Shown here piece after piece: positions 1-8,200 of a stretch of DNA of 10,593 nucleotides (its first letter is position 1; every line of letters begins with the position of its first letter). The position numbers were made by a program, and so were the translations under genes. Where the stretch lies: the NCBI GenBank assembly GCA_031273705.1, contig JAISRJ010000228.1, forward strand, positions 1-10,593, given 5' to 3'. Source of the stretch: Clostridiales bacterium. GTDB taxonomy: Bacteria > Bacillota > Clostridia > Lachnospirales > WQUN01. The notes below the pieces were generated by a model, which had not been told where the DNA came from, did not search any database, and saw nothing but the letters and a program-made list of their open reading frames with translations.

Positions 1-13
1 ATTACCTCCTTAG
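1..13 (-). promoter_or_regulatory. Ribosome binding site of the next gene beyond the left edge
   Basis: Read on the minus strand, positions 11 to 4 spell AAGGAGGT, a near-perfect Shine-Dalgarno sequence, followed by AAT and then the window edge. The start codon must lie just outside. In Clostridia polC is usually followed by rimP and nusA, so the expected gene is rimP, but no coding sequence is visible here. The 107-nt stretch between polC and the edge is AT-rich. It has T-runs on the minus strand but no convincing GC-rich hairpin before them, so I see no clear terminator and transcription may continue into the next gene. Confidence 0.6.
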
Positions 14-107
14 TGCAGTGATTTTAAATCTGTGTCTGTTTTCAAAAAATAAAAGAAAAAGGGAAGCGTGATAAAACTTTTTGAACCCGATATAATCAAG
101 CGCGCCG

Positions 108-3100
108 CTAAAACAAACATACCTGGCTGGTTTCGGGTATGCCGTCTAGGATATGATTCTGCTTTAAAATCTCTATAACACTTTTATTTGTCTTAGTGCG
201 CTCGCGGAACTCGTCTATGGTAAAGAACGCCCCGTTATCCCGCGCCTCTATAATATTAACGGCGACAGACATTCCCAAACCCTGCACCGCGCATAACGGC
301 GGCATTAGTCCTTCCGGCGTTACAAGAAATTCATCCGACGCCGCCTTATACAGATCCAGCGGCGCGAATTTCAATCCACGCGCGTACATTTCGCCAACCA
401 ATTCCATAATGGTTAATTTGTTCTTATCTTTTGCCGTCGCTTCTTTGCCCAACGCACAGATACGGTTTATTTCATCCGTAAGAGCGTCCTTGCCTTGGCA
501 CATCTTCAAATCAAAGTCTTCCGCCTTTACGGAAAAACTCGCCGCATAAAAACTATAAGGATAATACACCTTATAATACCCAATACGCACGGTCATCATA
601 ACGTATGCCACAGCGTGACCCTTGGGGAACAAATATTTTATACGCTTGCAAGAATCAATATACCAATCCGGTACATGCGCCGATTTCATAACCGCTGTTT
701 CCTCTTCGGTTAATCCCTTGCCCTTGCGCACGTTTTCCATTATCTTGAAAGCTTCTTTCTTTTCAACACCCATCCGAATAAGAAACAGCATAATATCGTC
801 GCGCGTCGGGATAACTTCTTTAAGGGTGGCTTCGCCGTCACGAATAAGATCCGCGGCGTTGTTCAACCAAACATCAGTACCATGCGACAGGCCGGATATA
901 CGCACAAGTTCCGCGAATGTCGTCGGTTTCGTATCTTGCAGCATCTGTCGTACAAATCCCGTTCCAAACTCCGGCAGACCCAACGAACCGGTCGCGCAGT
1001 TAATCTCTTCCGGAGAAACACCCAGAGCGTCGGGCGCGGTGAAGAGAGACATCACTTTTTTATCGTTAAGCGGTACCGTCACAGGATCTATCCCGGTTAT
1101 ATCGTAAAGCATCCGGATAATAGTAGGCACGTCGTGCCCCAGCAAGTCCAGTTTTAGCAGTCGTCCGCTGATAGAATGGTAGTCAAAATGGGTTGTGGTT
1201 ACATCTGAATCCGTGTCATTAGCCGGACGCTGAACCGGGCAAAATTCATATATGCTGTGTCCGCGCGGCAGAATCATAAGCCCGCCGGGGTGTTGACCCG
1301 TTGTGCGCTTTATTCCGGTGCAACCTTGTTTTAACCTATTTATCTCGGCTCCGCGAGGCTTTGCTTCACGCCGCTCAAAATATTTCATAACATATCCGTA
1401 GGCGGTTTTGTCGGCAAGTGTAGCTATAGTCCCCGCCTTAAAAACATTGCCTTCCCCGAATAATTCTTCGCAGTACGCGTGTGCTCTTGCCTGATATTTA
1501 CCGGAAAAGTTAAGGTCTATATCCGGTTCTTTGTCTCCGTCGAACCCAAGAAACGTCTCAAAAGGTATATCGTGTCCCTCGCCACGCAAGGCTGTGCCGC
1601 AAGCAGGGCAAACTTTACTTGGCATGTCACAGCCGGAACCGCCCGCGAAGCGCTTTGTTTCGGGGGAATCAAAATCGGAATAGGCACAGTTAGGGCATAG
1701 ATAGTGAGGGGGTAGGGGATTTACTTCGGTTATACCCGCCATTGTCGCCACAAACGACGATCCGACCGAGCCGCGCGATCCGACCACATATCCGTCCTCG
1801 TTCGATTTGGATACCAGCTTTTGGGCTATCATGTACATAACGGCGAACCCGTTTTTTATTATAGAATCCAATTCACGCTTTAAACGGCCTTCCACAATCT
1901 CCGGCAGATTTTTACCATATATCTTGCGGGCGTTTGTCTGCGCCATTAGTGTAAGCTGTTCCTCCGCGCCCTCTATGTGGGGCGGAAATGTTTCATCCGG
2001 AATCGGTTTAATTTTCTCTATTTGTTCCGCCAGTAACCGGGTATTTGTCACAACCACTTCAAAAGCCTTTTCTTTGCCCAGATATTCAAATTCCGCCAGC
2101 ATTTCATCTGTGGTGCGATAGAATAGGGGAGGTTGGCGATCCGCGTCTTTAAATCCGTCGCCGGCCATTATTATTCGCCGATAAACTTCGTCCTCGGGGT
2201 CGATAAAATGCACGTCGCAGGTAGCTATAACCGGCTTGCTAAACTTAGCGCCCAATTCCACAATTTTACTGTTAATGTCCATTAAGTCCTGCACCGATGA
2301 AACCTTGCCTTCACGGAACAGATACATATTATTTTCTATCGGTTGTATTTCAAAATAATCATAAAACTCCGCCAGCTCGTTTATTCGTTCATCCGGAGAA
2401 TTATGCAAAACTGCCTTAAAAAACTCTCCCGCCTCGCAAGCCGTCCCGATAATCAGCCCTTCGCGTAATTTTGAAAATTCGCTTTTTAGAATCCTGGGAC
2501 GTCTATAAAAATGTTTTATATGCGAGTTTGAGATTAATTCATACAGATGCCGCAGACCTATTTGGTTTTTAACTAAAATAACAGCGTGATAATACCTTGC
2601 CTTTTTTATATTATAATCCGGCTCTTTATTCAGATCGTCAACCAAGTAAGCTTCCATACCGTAGATGACTTTAAGATCTGATTTTTCCGCGGCTGTCATT
2701 GCCTCCGGAAACGCCTGAGCAACGCCATGATCGGTAATGGCTATGGCGGAATGTCCCCATTCTATGGCTCGCTTTATGTAGTCTTTTGCCGGGGTTATCG
2801 CGTCCATCGAACTCATTTGGGTGTGCAAGTGCAGTTCCACACGCTTTAACTTTGCGCTGTCCATTCGCTTTAGCACATTTAGCGCGTGGGGCGCAAGTTC
2901 TTTTGCCATTACGTTAATCTCTTTTGAATAATCGTCGAATTGCGCCTTACCTTTGACGGCGATAGAGTTGCCATTGCTTAACAAGGGCTTTAACTCGCCG
3001 GAGGTTTCGCCGGTAACAAAGCATTTAACCGTGATAGACCCAGTTTGGTCGGTAATATCAAAAGTAACCAATATCCTGCCGCTTTTTATATTTCTAAATT

Positions 3101-3848
3101 CGCTGGATACAACACGCCCGTTTATCAGAATTTCTTCGTCCGGCTGAAAATTCTCGGACAAAGGACGGAATAAGCCTGTCAACTTTGGAAGCAACCTAAA
3201 TTTTAGCCTGCCTCGGATCGGTTTTTCTGTAGGTTTGGGTTTTTCTCTCTTTTGCTTTGGCGGCTCTCCGGACGGAGATAGGGCAGCTGACGACCGCGTT
3301 TGCTCAGAATTGATTGAAGCGTTTGTATCGGGAACAGGTTCAAGTTTAGTGGGGATCCACCGCGCGGCGGCGGTTTCAATTTCAACAGAAACAGGAGTTT
3401 CTATCCTATTGTTTATAAACCGCTGAATCTGCGCGTCTATACCCTTTAGTCGCAATATATAAGCGCTGCCGCCCGTGGTCGTGAGTATGAATTTTGTGTC
3501 TTCCATACGCCACGAGGCTTTTTCCAGCATAGATTTACACATAGGGCTTTTGTTTTTAGCCAGCCAACTTTTCCATAATACACTAACTTGCCCCGCCAGT
3601 TTTGAATCGTGCGGAATGTAGTTTACATCTACCAGCATTTGTGATATATCAAAACGCTTAGTTAGACGCCCGCGAAATTCTGACAGCGCTTTTTCGGTCA
3701 AAACCTCGCGGGCGATTAATTCCACGAATAATCGACGATTTTCGGAGTCAAGACGCACACTGACAATTTCTGTCTGGGCTAATGAATTCAGTAGTTCCGG
3801 CGGCAGCCCTACTTTTGCGAAAACTTCTTTAAATGGCGGATTATTCAC
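108..3848 (-). CDS. polC: DNA polymerase III alpha subunit, PolC type, lacking the exonuclease domain
   Basis: This is the replicative DNA polymerase of low-GC Gram-positives. Seen in order: an N-terminal domain (about 1-165); a Pro/Lys/Glu-rich linker (about 166-215); an OB fold (about 235-325); a PHP domain starting with HLH (340-342) and DHG (373-375) and continuing to ATCDVHF (543-549); a Cys zinc site (C718, C721, C740, C747, C750); the polymerase core with PDIDLNFSG (Asp776, Asp778) and KLDLLGHD (Asp901); helix-hairpin-helix region near 955-1000; and a C-terminal QVCLF resembling the sliding-clamp binding motif. PolC is normally about 1430-1440 residues, with a DEDD exonuclease inserted in the PHP domain after the EAYLVDD segment. 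Here EAYLVDD (399-405) is followed by only about 14 residues before YHAVILV (420-426), so the exonuclease is absent. The start is GTG (3848-3846), with AAGGAG about 8 nt upstream, overlapping the ispG stop by 8 nt. The family assignment is very secure. Confidence 0.98.
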   Translation of the reverse strand: MNNPPFKEVFAKVGLPPELLNSLAQTEIVSVRLDSENRRLFVELIAREVLTEKALSEFRGRLTKRFDISQMLVDVNYIPHDSKLAGQVSVLWKSWLAKNKSPMCKSMLEKASWRMEDTKFILTTTGGSAYILRLKGIDAQIQRFINNRIETPVSVEIETAAARWIPTKLEPVPDTNASINSEQTRSSAALSPSGEPPKQKREKPKPTEKPIRGRLKFRLLPKLTGLFRPLSENFQPDEEILINGRVVSSEFRNIKSGRILVTFDITDQTGSITVKCFVTGETSGELKPLLSNGNSIAVKGKAQFDDYSKEINVMAKELAPHALNVLKRMDSAKLKRVELHLHTQMSSMDAITPAKDYIKRAIEWGHSAIAITDHGVAQAFPEAMTAAEKSDLKVIYGMEAYLVDDLNKEPDYNIKKARYYHAVILVKNQIGLRHLYELISNSHIKHFYRRPRILKSEFSKLREGLIIGTACEAGEFFKAVLHNSPDERINELAEFYDYFEIQPIENNMYLFREGKVSSVQDLMDINSKIVELGAKFSKPVIATCDVHFIDPEDEVYRRIIMAGDGFKDADRQPPLFYRTTDEMLAEFEYLGKEKAFEVVVTNTRLLAEQIEKIKPIPDETFPPHIEGAEEQLTLMAQTNARKIYGKNLPEIVEGRLKRELDSIIKNGFAVMYMIAQKLVSKSNEDGYVVGSRGSVGSSFVATMAGITEVNPLPPHYLCPNCAYSDFDSPETKRFAGGSGCDMPSKVCPACGTALRGEGHDIPFETFLGFDGDKEPDIDLNFSGKYQARAHAYCEELFGEGNVFKAGTIATLADKTAYGYVMKYFERREAKPRGAEINRLKQGCTGIKRTTGQHPGGLMILPRGHSIYEFCPVQRPANDTDSDVTTTHFDYHSISGRLLKLDLLGHDVPTIIRMLYDITGIDPVTVPLNDKKVMSLFTAPDALGVSPEEINCATGSLGLPEFGTGFVRQMLQDTKPTTFAELVRISGLSHGTDVWLNNAADLIRDGEATLKEVIPTRDDIMLFLIRMGVEKKEAFKIMENVRKGKGLTEEETAVMKSAHVPDWYIDSCKRIKYLFPKGHAVAYVMMTVRIGYYKVYYPYSFYAASFSVKAEDFDLKMCQGKDALTDEINRICALGKEATAKDKNKLTIMELVGEMYARGLKFAPLDLYKAASDEFLVTPEGLMPPLCAVQGLGMSVAVNIIEARDNGAFFTIDEFRERTKTNKSVIEILKQNHILDGIPETSQVCLF

Positions 3849-4905
3849 TGGGTGTCTCCTTGATCATCTCTTCAAGTTCTTTTATTAACATCGTAAAAAG
3901 ATCGTACTCTTTTACTGTTTTTATAACCTTACCTTTTTTGAAAATTACACCCGCGCCTTTCCCGCCCGCGACGCCAATATCCGCGTCTTTAGCCTCTCCG
4001 GGGCCGTTTACTATGCAGCCCATTACGGCTACCTTTATGTTTGCGTCTATGTTAGAACAATAATCTTCAATTTGTTTAGCCAATGGTATTAAATCAATTT
4101 CTGTTCGGCCGCAAGTAGGGCAAGAGACAAATTCCACGCCAAAGCGCCGCAGCTCTAATGACTGCAAAATCATCTTCGCGCATATTACCTCTTCGACAGG
4201 GTCGCCGGTCAAAGAAACGCGAATGGTGTCGCCTAGTCCGCGTGACAAAATCGCGCCTATGCCCACGGCGGATTTAATTGCCCCCGCCTTTACAGTTCCG
4301 GCTTCGGTTATGCCTACATGCAGGGGATAGTTGGTCTGGGCGGATAGCAAATCATAAGCGGCTATCGATAATTTCACATTGGACGACTTTACGGCTATTA
4401 CAATATCATTAAAATCTATGTCCTCTAACATGCGCACATGACGCATCGCGCTTTCCATTAATGACTCCGGCGTTACACCATGAGCGATATAAAGATCCTT
4501 TTCCAGCGAACCGGAATTTACCCCGACGCGAATGGGCACGTTTCTTTCTTTAGCCGCCAGAGCGACAGCTTTTACTTTTTCGCGTGAACCGATATTGCCG
4601 GGATTAATGCGTAGTTTATCGGCTCCGTTTTCGAGAGCCGCCAGAGCGAGCCGGTAATCGAAGTGAATATCCGCCACCAGAGGGATATTAACGCGCTTCT
4701 TAATTTCCGAAATCGCTTGAGCGGCCTCTTGATCTGGTATGGCGACACGGATTATCTCGCATCCCGCATCCTGCAATTTATGTATCTGCCGCGTTGTGGA
4801 TTCCACATCGCGGGTATCGGTGTTGGTCATTGATTGTATGGCGATTGGATTTGTACCGCCTATCATCACAGTGCCAATCCGTATTTCTTTGCTTTTGCGT
4901 ATCAT
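3841..4905 (-). CDS. ispG: (E)-4-hydroxy-3-methylbut-2-enyl-diphosphate synthase (flavodoxin type)
   Basis: IspG (GcpE) is a cytosolic iron-sulfur enzyme that reductively opens MEcPP to HMBPP, the penultimate step of the MEP isoprenoid pathway. The 354-residue protein has the TIM-barrel half (about 1-250), including PLVADIHFDYRLA (75-87), KLRINPGNIG (97-106) and GITEAGT (198-204). The C-terminal half carries the [4Fe-4S] ligands: Cys262 and Cys265 in CPTCGR, Cys297 in MGCIVNGPGEA, and the expected glutamate ligand Glu304. Length is normal for the short bacterial form. The ATG start has AAGGA about 8 nt upstream. Its last codons overlap the polC start (GTGAATAA contains both the polC GTG and the ispG TAA), which suggests translational coupling. 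It works in the same pathway as dxr two genes upstream. Confidence 0.97.
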   Translation of the reverse strand: MIRKSKEIRIGTVMIGGTNPIAIQSMTNTDTRDVESTTRQIHKLQDAGCEIIRVAIPDQEAAQAISEIKKRVNIPLVADIHFDYRLALAALENGADKLRINPGNIGSREKVKAVALAAKERNVPIRVGVNSGSLEKDLYIAHGVTPESLMESAMRHVRMLEDIDFNDIVIAVKSSNVKLSIAAYDLLSAQTNYPLHVGITEAGTVKAGAIKSAVGIGAILSRGLGDTIRVSLTGDPVEEVICAKMILQSLELRRFGVEFVSCPTCGRTEIDLIPLAKQIEDYCSNIDANIKVAVMGCIVNGPGEAKDADIGVAGGKGAGVIFKKGKVIKTVKEYDLFTMLIKELEEMIKETPSE

Positions 4906-4924
4906 AGATACTTCCTTTTTGAAA

Positions 4925-4946
4925 CCCCGCGCTTAAAGCGGCGAGG
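4925..4946 (-). other. Intergenic hairpin between rseP and ispG
   Basis: The 41-nt spacer after the rseP stop contains an imperfect inverted repeat. On the minus strand CCTCGC (outer arm) faces GCGGGG, with one T-G wobble and a bulged C, around a GC-TTTAA-GC tip. It is followed by TTTC rather than a T-run, so it is a poor terminator. It could slow processing or stabilise an RNA end between rseP and ispG. The ispG SD begins only about 10 nt downstream. Function is inferred only. Confidence 0.4.
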
Positions 4947-6008
4947 TCAAATAAACAATTTTCTAATGTCGCTGTAAGCAATAAACACAGCCAAAATCAT
5001 AAGCAGAACCAAGCCGATAAAATGCACCAGACCTTCTTTTTCAGCCGGAAGCGGCTTTTTGCGAATGGCTTCAAACAGTACGAAAACCAGACGACCACCG
5101 TCCAAACCCGGTAGTGGCAGTAAATTAAACACGCCCAGGTTAGCGCTTAAAATTGCGCAGAGGTAGAGCATTTGCATTACCATAATCCAAACGCCGTTTT
5201 GTATGGATGCGTCGTAAGCCTGACCGATTACGGTAACTATTCCAATAGGCCCCGACATCTGTTCCATAGGCAGTTGCAGAGTTATCAACCTAATAATGCC
5301 GCCGACAGTTGCTTTTACATAAAAGACTATCTCGCAAGCGGCGTTGCCCAATGACTCAAAAATGCCCGCTCGTTGAATACCCTCTACAGATTTTTCAAAA
5401 ATGCCCGTCCTGCCTTCAAACATTATTCCGACTTTATAAGAGCCGTCCTCATATTTATAAGGCGTAATCTCAGAGTTATGCCGCTTACCGTTCCGCTCAT
5501 ATGATATAGGCATAGAGGTTCCGTTATTCAGACTTATTTCATAAGTCAGATCATCGTAGATGTTTATTATGCTTCCATTAAGCCGGATTATCTTATCTCC
5601 GGGCTGAAGCCCCAATTGCTGCGCCGGGCTGCCATCAACCACCGAATGAATTTTTGTGCTTGTAAATCCATTGAACGCGACCAGGAACAAAAATATGAGG
5701 AACGCCAATATCAGGTTCATAATCGCGCCGCCGCTAAGGATAAGGAATCTTTGGGCTATGCTTTTTTTGCATATGGCACGGTTATCCGTAGATTGATCGT
5801 CCTCGCCCAGCATTTTGCAGAACCCGCCGATAGGAAACGCCCGCAGAGAATAAAGGGTTTCTCCGTATTGCTTGGAAAGGATCTTAGGACCCATGCCAAC
5901 AGCGAATTCCTCTACCAGCACTCCGGATTTTTTAGCAGTGATAAAGTGCCCCATCTCATGTATGACCACAATTACGCCGAAAACTATGACCGCAATAACA
6001 ATTGACAA
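4947..6008 (-). CDS. rseP: RseP-type site-2 intramembrane metalloprotease (M50 family)
   Basis: This membrane-embedded zinc protease cleaves transmembrane substrates such as anti-sigma factors and leftover signal peptides (RseP/RasP family). The 353-residue protein has the catalytic HEMGH (17-21) in the first transmembrane helix. A second hydrophobic segment spans about 88-113. One PDZ domain (about 118-200, with SPAQQLGLQPGDKI) precedes a third segment (about 272-297) leading into NLLPLPGLDGGR (295-306), where Asp303 is the third zinc ligand. A last helix lies at about 328-346. A single PDZ domain is typical of Gram-positive members. The start is TTG (6008-6006), 15 nt after the dxr stop, with GAGG about 7 nt upstream. 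No ATG lies between it and the upstream in-frame stop, and starting here keeps the HExxH helix complete. Physiological substrates cannot be read from the sequence. Confidence 0.95.
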   Translation of the reverse strand: MSIVIAVIVFGVIVVIHEMGHFITAKKSGVLVEEFAVGMGPKILSKQYGETLYSLRAFPIGGFCKMLGEDDQSTDNRAICKKSIAQRFLILSGGAIMNLILAFLIFLFLVAFNGFTSTKIHSVVDGSPAQQLGLQPGDKIIRLNGSIINIYDDLTYEISLNNGTSMPISYERNGKRHNSEITPYKYEDGSYKVGIMFEGRTGIFEKSVEGIQRAGIFESLGNAACEIVFYVKATVGGIIRLITLQLPMEQMSGPIGIVTVIGQAYDASIQNGVWIMVMQMLYLCAILSANLGVFNLLPLPGLDGGRLVFVLFEAIRKKPLPAEKEGLVHFIGLVLLMILAVFIAYSDIRKLFI

Positions 6009-6023
6009 ATAATCGCCTCTTTC

Positions 6024-7232
6024 TTAAAATTTCATAACTTCTTTCCTCGCCCAGGCATCAGCTTGCAGAACGTCGTCGATAGTGTAATCAAATTTTTCGC
6101 CCCCCATTTCCGCTCTTATTAAATAATATGAACGCATAACATGTTCTATTAATCCCGCGATTTGCGTGAAAGGAATTTCTTTATTAATAAACGCTTTTAC
6201 AGCTTCTTCGTTTGCTCCGTTCATGACAGCCGGCAATAATCCCCCGACTTCGGCCGCTTTTAACGCCAGTCGCAGCGCCGGAAATTTATCATAATCCGGC
6301 TCTTCAAATGATAAAGATTTATATTTCATAAAATCCAACCGCTCATAAGGTGTAAAGATCCGCTTGGGATAAGTCAGCGCGTATTGTATGGGCAGTCGCA
6401 TGTCCGGAGTGCCCAATTGAGCGATTATCGCTCCGTCGTCATATTCTACCATAGAATGAATTACGCTCTGAGGGTGAATCAGCACTTTAATTTTATCCGT
6501 TTTTAGACCGAACAGCCACATGGCCTCTATAATCTCCAGCCCTTTGTTCATCATGGTGGCGGAATCTATGGTTATTTTTTTACCCATGTTCCAATTAGGG
6601 TGTTTTAACGCGGCTTCCAAAGTCGCGTGTTTTATTTGATCTTTGCTCCAAGTTAGAAAAGGTCCGCCGGAAGCGGTCAGATAAATCCGCCGAGGGGAGT
6701 TTATTCCATCCAAACACTGAAAAATAGCCGAGTGTTCGCTGTCCACCGGTAAAACTTTTACATTTCTTTCCTCTGCCAGCCGTGTGACCAGTGCCCCGGC
6801 TGTTACCAGAGTTTCTTTATTCGCCAACGCAAGAGTCTTGCCGGATTTTTCTGATTTATTTGATTTTTCTGATTTTTTTGATTTTTTTGATTTAATAAAA
6901 GCAACGGCCGGTTTTAAACCCGCAATCCCCACTATAGCGGATAGCAGAGTGTCGGCTTCCGCAAGACCGGCGACTTGGATAATCCCGGTTTCACCGGATA
7001 GAACTTCGCAAGGAGGGTCACGTTTTTTCAGAATCTCCGCTTGTTCCTCGTCCGTTACACAGACAGAGGCCGGATGAAACTCCTCTATTTGTTTTTGCAG
7101 TAAATCAATATTGGAATGTGCCGTCAACGCAAGGACGGTGATGTGCATTTGACGGCTCGCGAGCGTGTCTCGAACCACATCCAGCGTCTGTCGTCCGATA
7201 GAACCTGTCGAACCTAAGATTACAAGCCGCAT
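6024..7232 (-). CDS. dxr: 1-deoxy-D-xylulose-5-phosphate reductoisomerase
   Basis: Dxr (IspC) converts DXP to MEP using NADPH and a divalent metal, the committed step of the MEP pathway and the target of fosmidomycin. The N-terminal Rossmann motif is GSTGSIG (7-13). The NADPH and substrate region contains ALANKETLV (135-143). Metal ligands are Asp164 and Glu166 in PVDSEHSAIFQ, and Glu233 in MMNKGLEIIEA. HPQSVIHSMVEY (253-264) and the C-terminal helical domain are intact. The protein is 402 residues, slightly long, because residues 114-131 form six Lys-Ser-X units where relatives have a short Ile-x-x-Gly-Lys link. The ATG start has AAGGGA about 10 nt upstream; a TATAAT-like box directly abuts the start codon. 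It follows cdsA after a 71-nt spacer. Confidence 0.97.
   Translation of the reverse strand: MRLVILGSTGSIGRQTLDVVRDTLASRQMHITVLALTAHSNIDLLQKQIEEFHPASVCVTDEEQAEILKKRDPPCEVLSGETGIIQVAGLAEADTLLSAIVGIAGLKPAVAFIKSKKSKKSEKSNKSEKSGKTLALANKETLVTAGALVTRLAEERNVKVLPVDSEHSAIFQCLDGINSPRRIYLTASGGPFLTWSKDQIKHATLEAALKHPNWNMGKKITIDSATMMNKGLEIIEAMWLFGLKTDKIKVLIHPQSVIHSMVEYDDGAIIAQLGTPDMRLPIQYALTYPKRIFTPYERLDFMKYKSLSFEEPDYDKFPALRLALKAAEVGGLLPAVMNGANEEAVKAFINKEIPFTQIAGLIEHVMRSYYLIRAEMGGEKFDYTIDDVLQADAWARKEVMKF
6840..6893 (-). repeat. In-frame 9-bp tandem repeat (six Lys-Ser-X units) inside dxr
   Basis: Codons 114-131 of dxr consist of six consecutive 9-bp units, AAATCAAAA twice, then AAATCAGAA, AAATCAAAT, AAATCAGAA and a diverged AAATCCGGC. 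They encode KSK, KSK, KSE, KSN, KSE and KSG. The last unit (KSG before KT) corresponds to the ordinary link seen in other Dxr proteins, so about five copies (45 bp, 15 residues) look like an expansion by slippage. The frame is unaffected by copy number. The segment is strongly basic, low in complexity and probably a surface loop. Confidence 0.9.
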
Positions 7233-7261
7233 ATTATACCAGTCCCTTTAAATAATGTCGC
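7233..7261 (-). promoter_or_regulatory. Promoter-like sequence abutting the dxr start codon
   Basis: On the minus strand there is a perfect TATAAT (7238-7233) with an extended TGG immediately before it. A GCGACA box (7261-7256), sharing four of six bases with TTGACA, lies 17 nt upstream. This is a good match to a vegetative sigma-A promoter. However, the -10 box touches the dxr ATG, so transcription would start a few bases inside dxr and could not give full-length Dxr. If active it would serve rseP, ispG and polC. It may also be chance in an AT-rich spacer. Confidence 0.3.
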
Positions 7262-7303
7262 CGCAATCCCATTAGCTTCAGTTCGTGTGCCATTGGCAAA
7301 TGC

Positions 7304-8200
7304 TTACGCTCGCGAGTATATCAAAAACACCAGCATCATATACATCATAGGAGCGGCGAACAGTACGCTGTCGAATCTATCCAGCACTCCTCCGTGCCCC
7401 GGAAAGAGATTGCCAAAGTCCTTTATCAGCGTAAAGCGCTTTATGGATGAGGCGGCAAGGTCTCCGAATGTGGCGAACACAGCGCCGACAGCGCCTACTA
7501 TAGAGCAGTACAAAATAATATTTGTTCCCTCAATTTGAAACGTCTTGGAGATAATCCAGCCGAATAACGTAGACAGCAGTAACCCCCCGAATATTCCGCC
7601 AATCGCGCCTTCGATGGTTTTATTCGGGCTTAAATATGGTGCCAGCTTATGTTTTCCAAAGGCTCGGCCGGCAAAATAGGCGCAACTGTCACATCCAAAA
7701 GCGCTTAGGAATACCAGCCACACAAAGTAGTTACCTTGTGGGTGCATTCTTAACTGATATATAAAGGATAGCATAAAGGCGACATAAAAAAAACCGAACA
7801 ACGTAACCGCGCAATCCAAAATATTCAACTTTCCGTGAAACAAAACCATGATAACCATCGCGCCGGTAATAAAGCTGGTGATGAGGATAAAGAAAAACGA
7901 GTTAGAGCTAATTAATGGTAACATAGCATAATATAAAACAGCGAAGGCATAGCCCAAATAATTGACGGAGACGCGCGACAGCCTGATTCGCGGTTCGCTC
8001 TTTTTATGTTTGCCACGATCCGGAGGTTTAAACTCTATAATATTTCCGGGGGAGGTTCTGGTTTTCATCGCGGAATAAAATTCCGACAACCCAATGATGG
8101 ATAAAATAAGAAGTGAAAGTTGTAAATATATGCCCCCGCAGTAGACTATCACTATAAGTATCGGCAGCCCAACCAAAGACGTAATAATACGTTTAGCCAT
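7304..8200 (-). CDS. cdsA: Phosphatidate cytidylyltransferase (CDP-diglyceride synthase)
   Basis: CdsA is an integral membrane enzyme that joins CTP and phosphatidic acid to give CDP-diacylglycerol, the branch point for phospholipid synthesis. The 298-residue protein has multiple hydrophobic segments (about 8-42, 80-120, 128-148, 158-178, 197-216, 228-245, 278-295). It carries the CDP-alcohol synthase signature at 252-277, SIKR followed by KD (260-261), PGHGG (267-271) and DRFD (274-277). The region GCDSCAYFAGRAFGKHK (169-185) followed by SPNKTIEG (191-198) is also typical. A hydrophilic basic stretch (about 46-76, with GKHKKSEPRIR) lengthens the loop after the first membrane pair. The ATG overlaps the uppS stop by 8 nt (ATGGCTAA). 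Its SD is weak (GAGAG), consistent with coupling to uppS translation. Confidence 0.95.
   Translation of the reverse strand: MAKRIITSLVGLPILIVIVYCGGIYLQLSLLILSIIGLSEFYSAMKTRTSPGNIIEFKPPDRGKHKKSEPRIRLSRVSVNYLGYAFAVLYYAMLPLISSNSFFFILITSFITGAMVIMVLFHGKLNILDCAVTLFGFFYVAFMLSFIYQLRMHPQGNYFVWLVFLSAFGCDSCAYFAGRAFGKHKLAPYLSPNKTIEGAIGGIFGGLLLSTLFGWIISKTFQIEGTNIILYCSIVGAVGAVFATFGDLAASSIKRFTLIKDFGNLFPGHGGVLDRFDSVLFAAPMMYMMLVFLIYSRA

Noticed and set aside
622..1107. Plus-strand open frame of 161 codons opposite polC
   Set aside because: It lies wholly antisense to the conserved polymerase core, has no recognisable domain, and is explained by codon bias of the real gene.
5616..6005. Plus-strand open frame of 129 codons opposite rseP
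   Set aside because: It is antisense to the conserved HEMGH and PDZ coding region; the residue composition is patchy and no family is recognised.
6840..6893. CRISPR-like repeat array
   Set aside because: The units are contiguous 9-mers in frame inside dxr, without spacers; it is a coding minisatellite.
7234..7293. A 19-codon minus-strand frame (MAHELKLMGLRRHYLKGLV) ending one base before the dxr ATG
   Set aside because: The placement is suggestive of a coupling leader, but it has no SD and no known family; most likely chance in the spacer.
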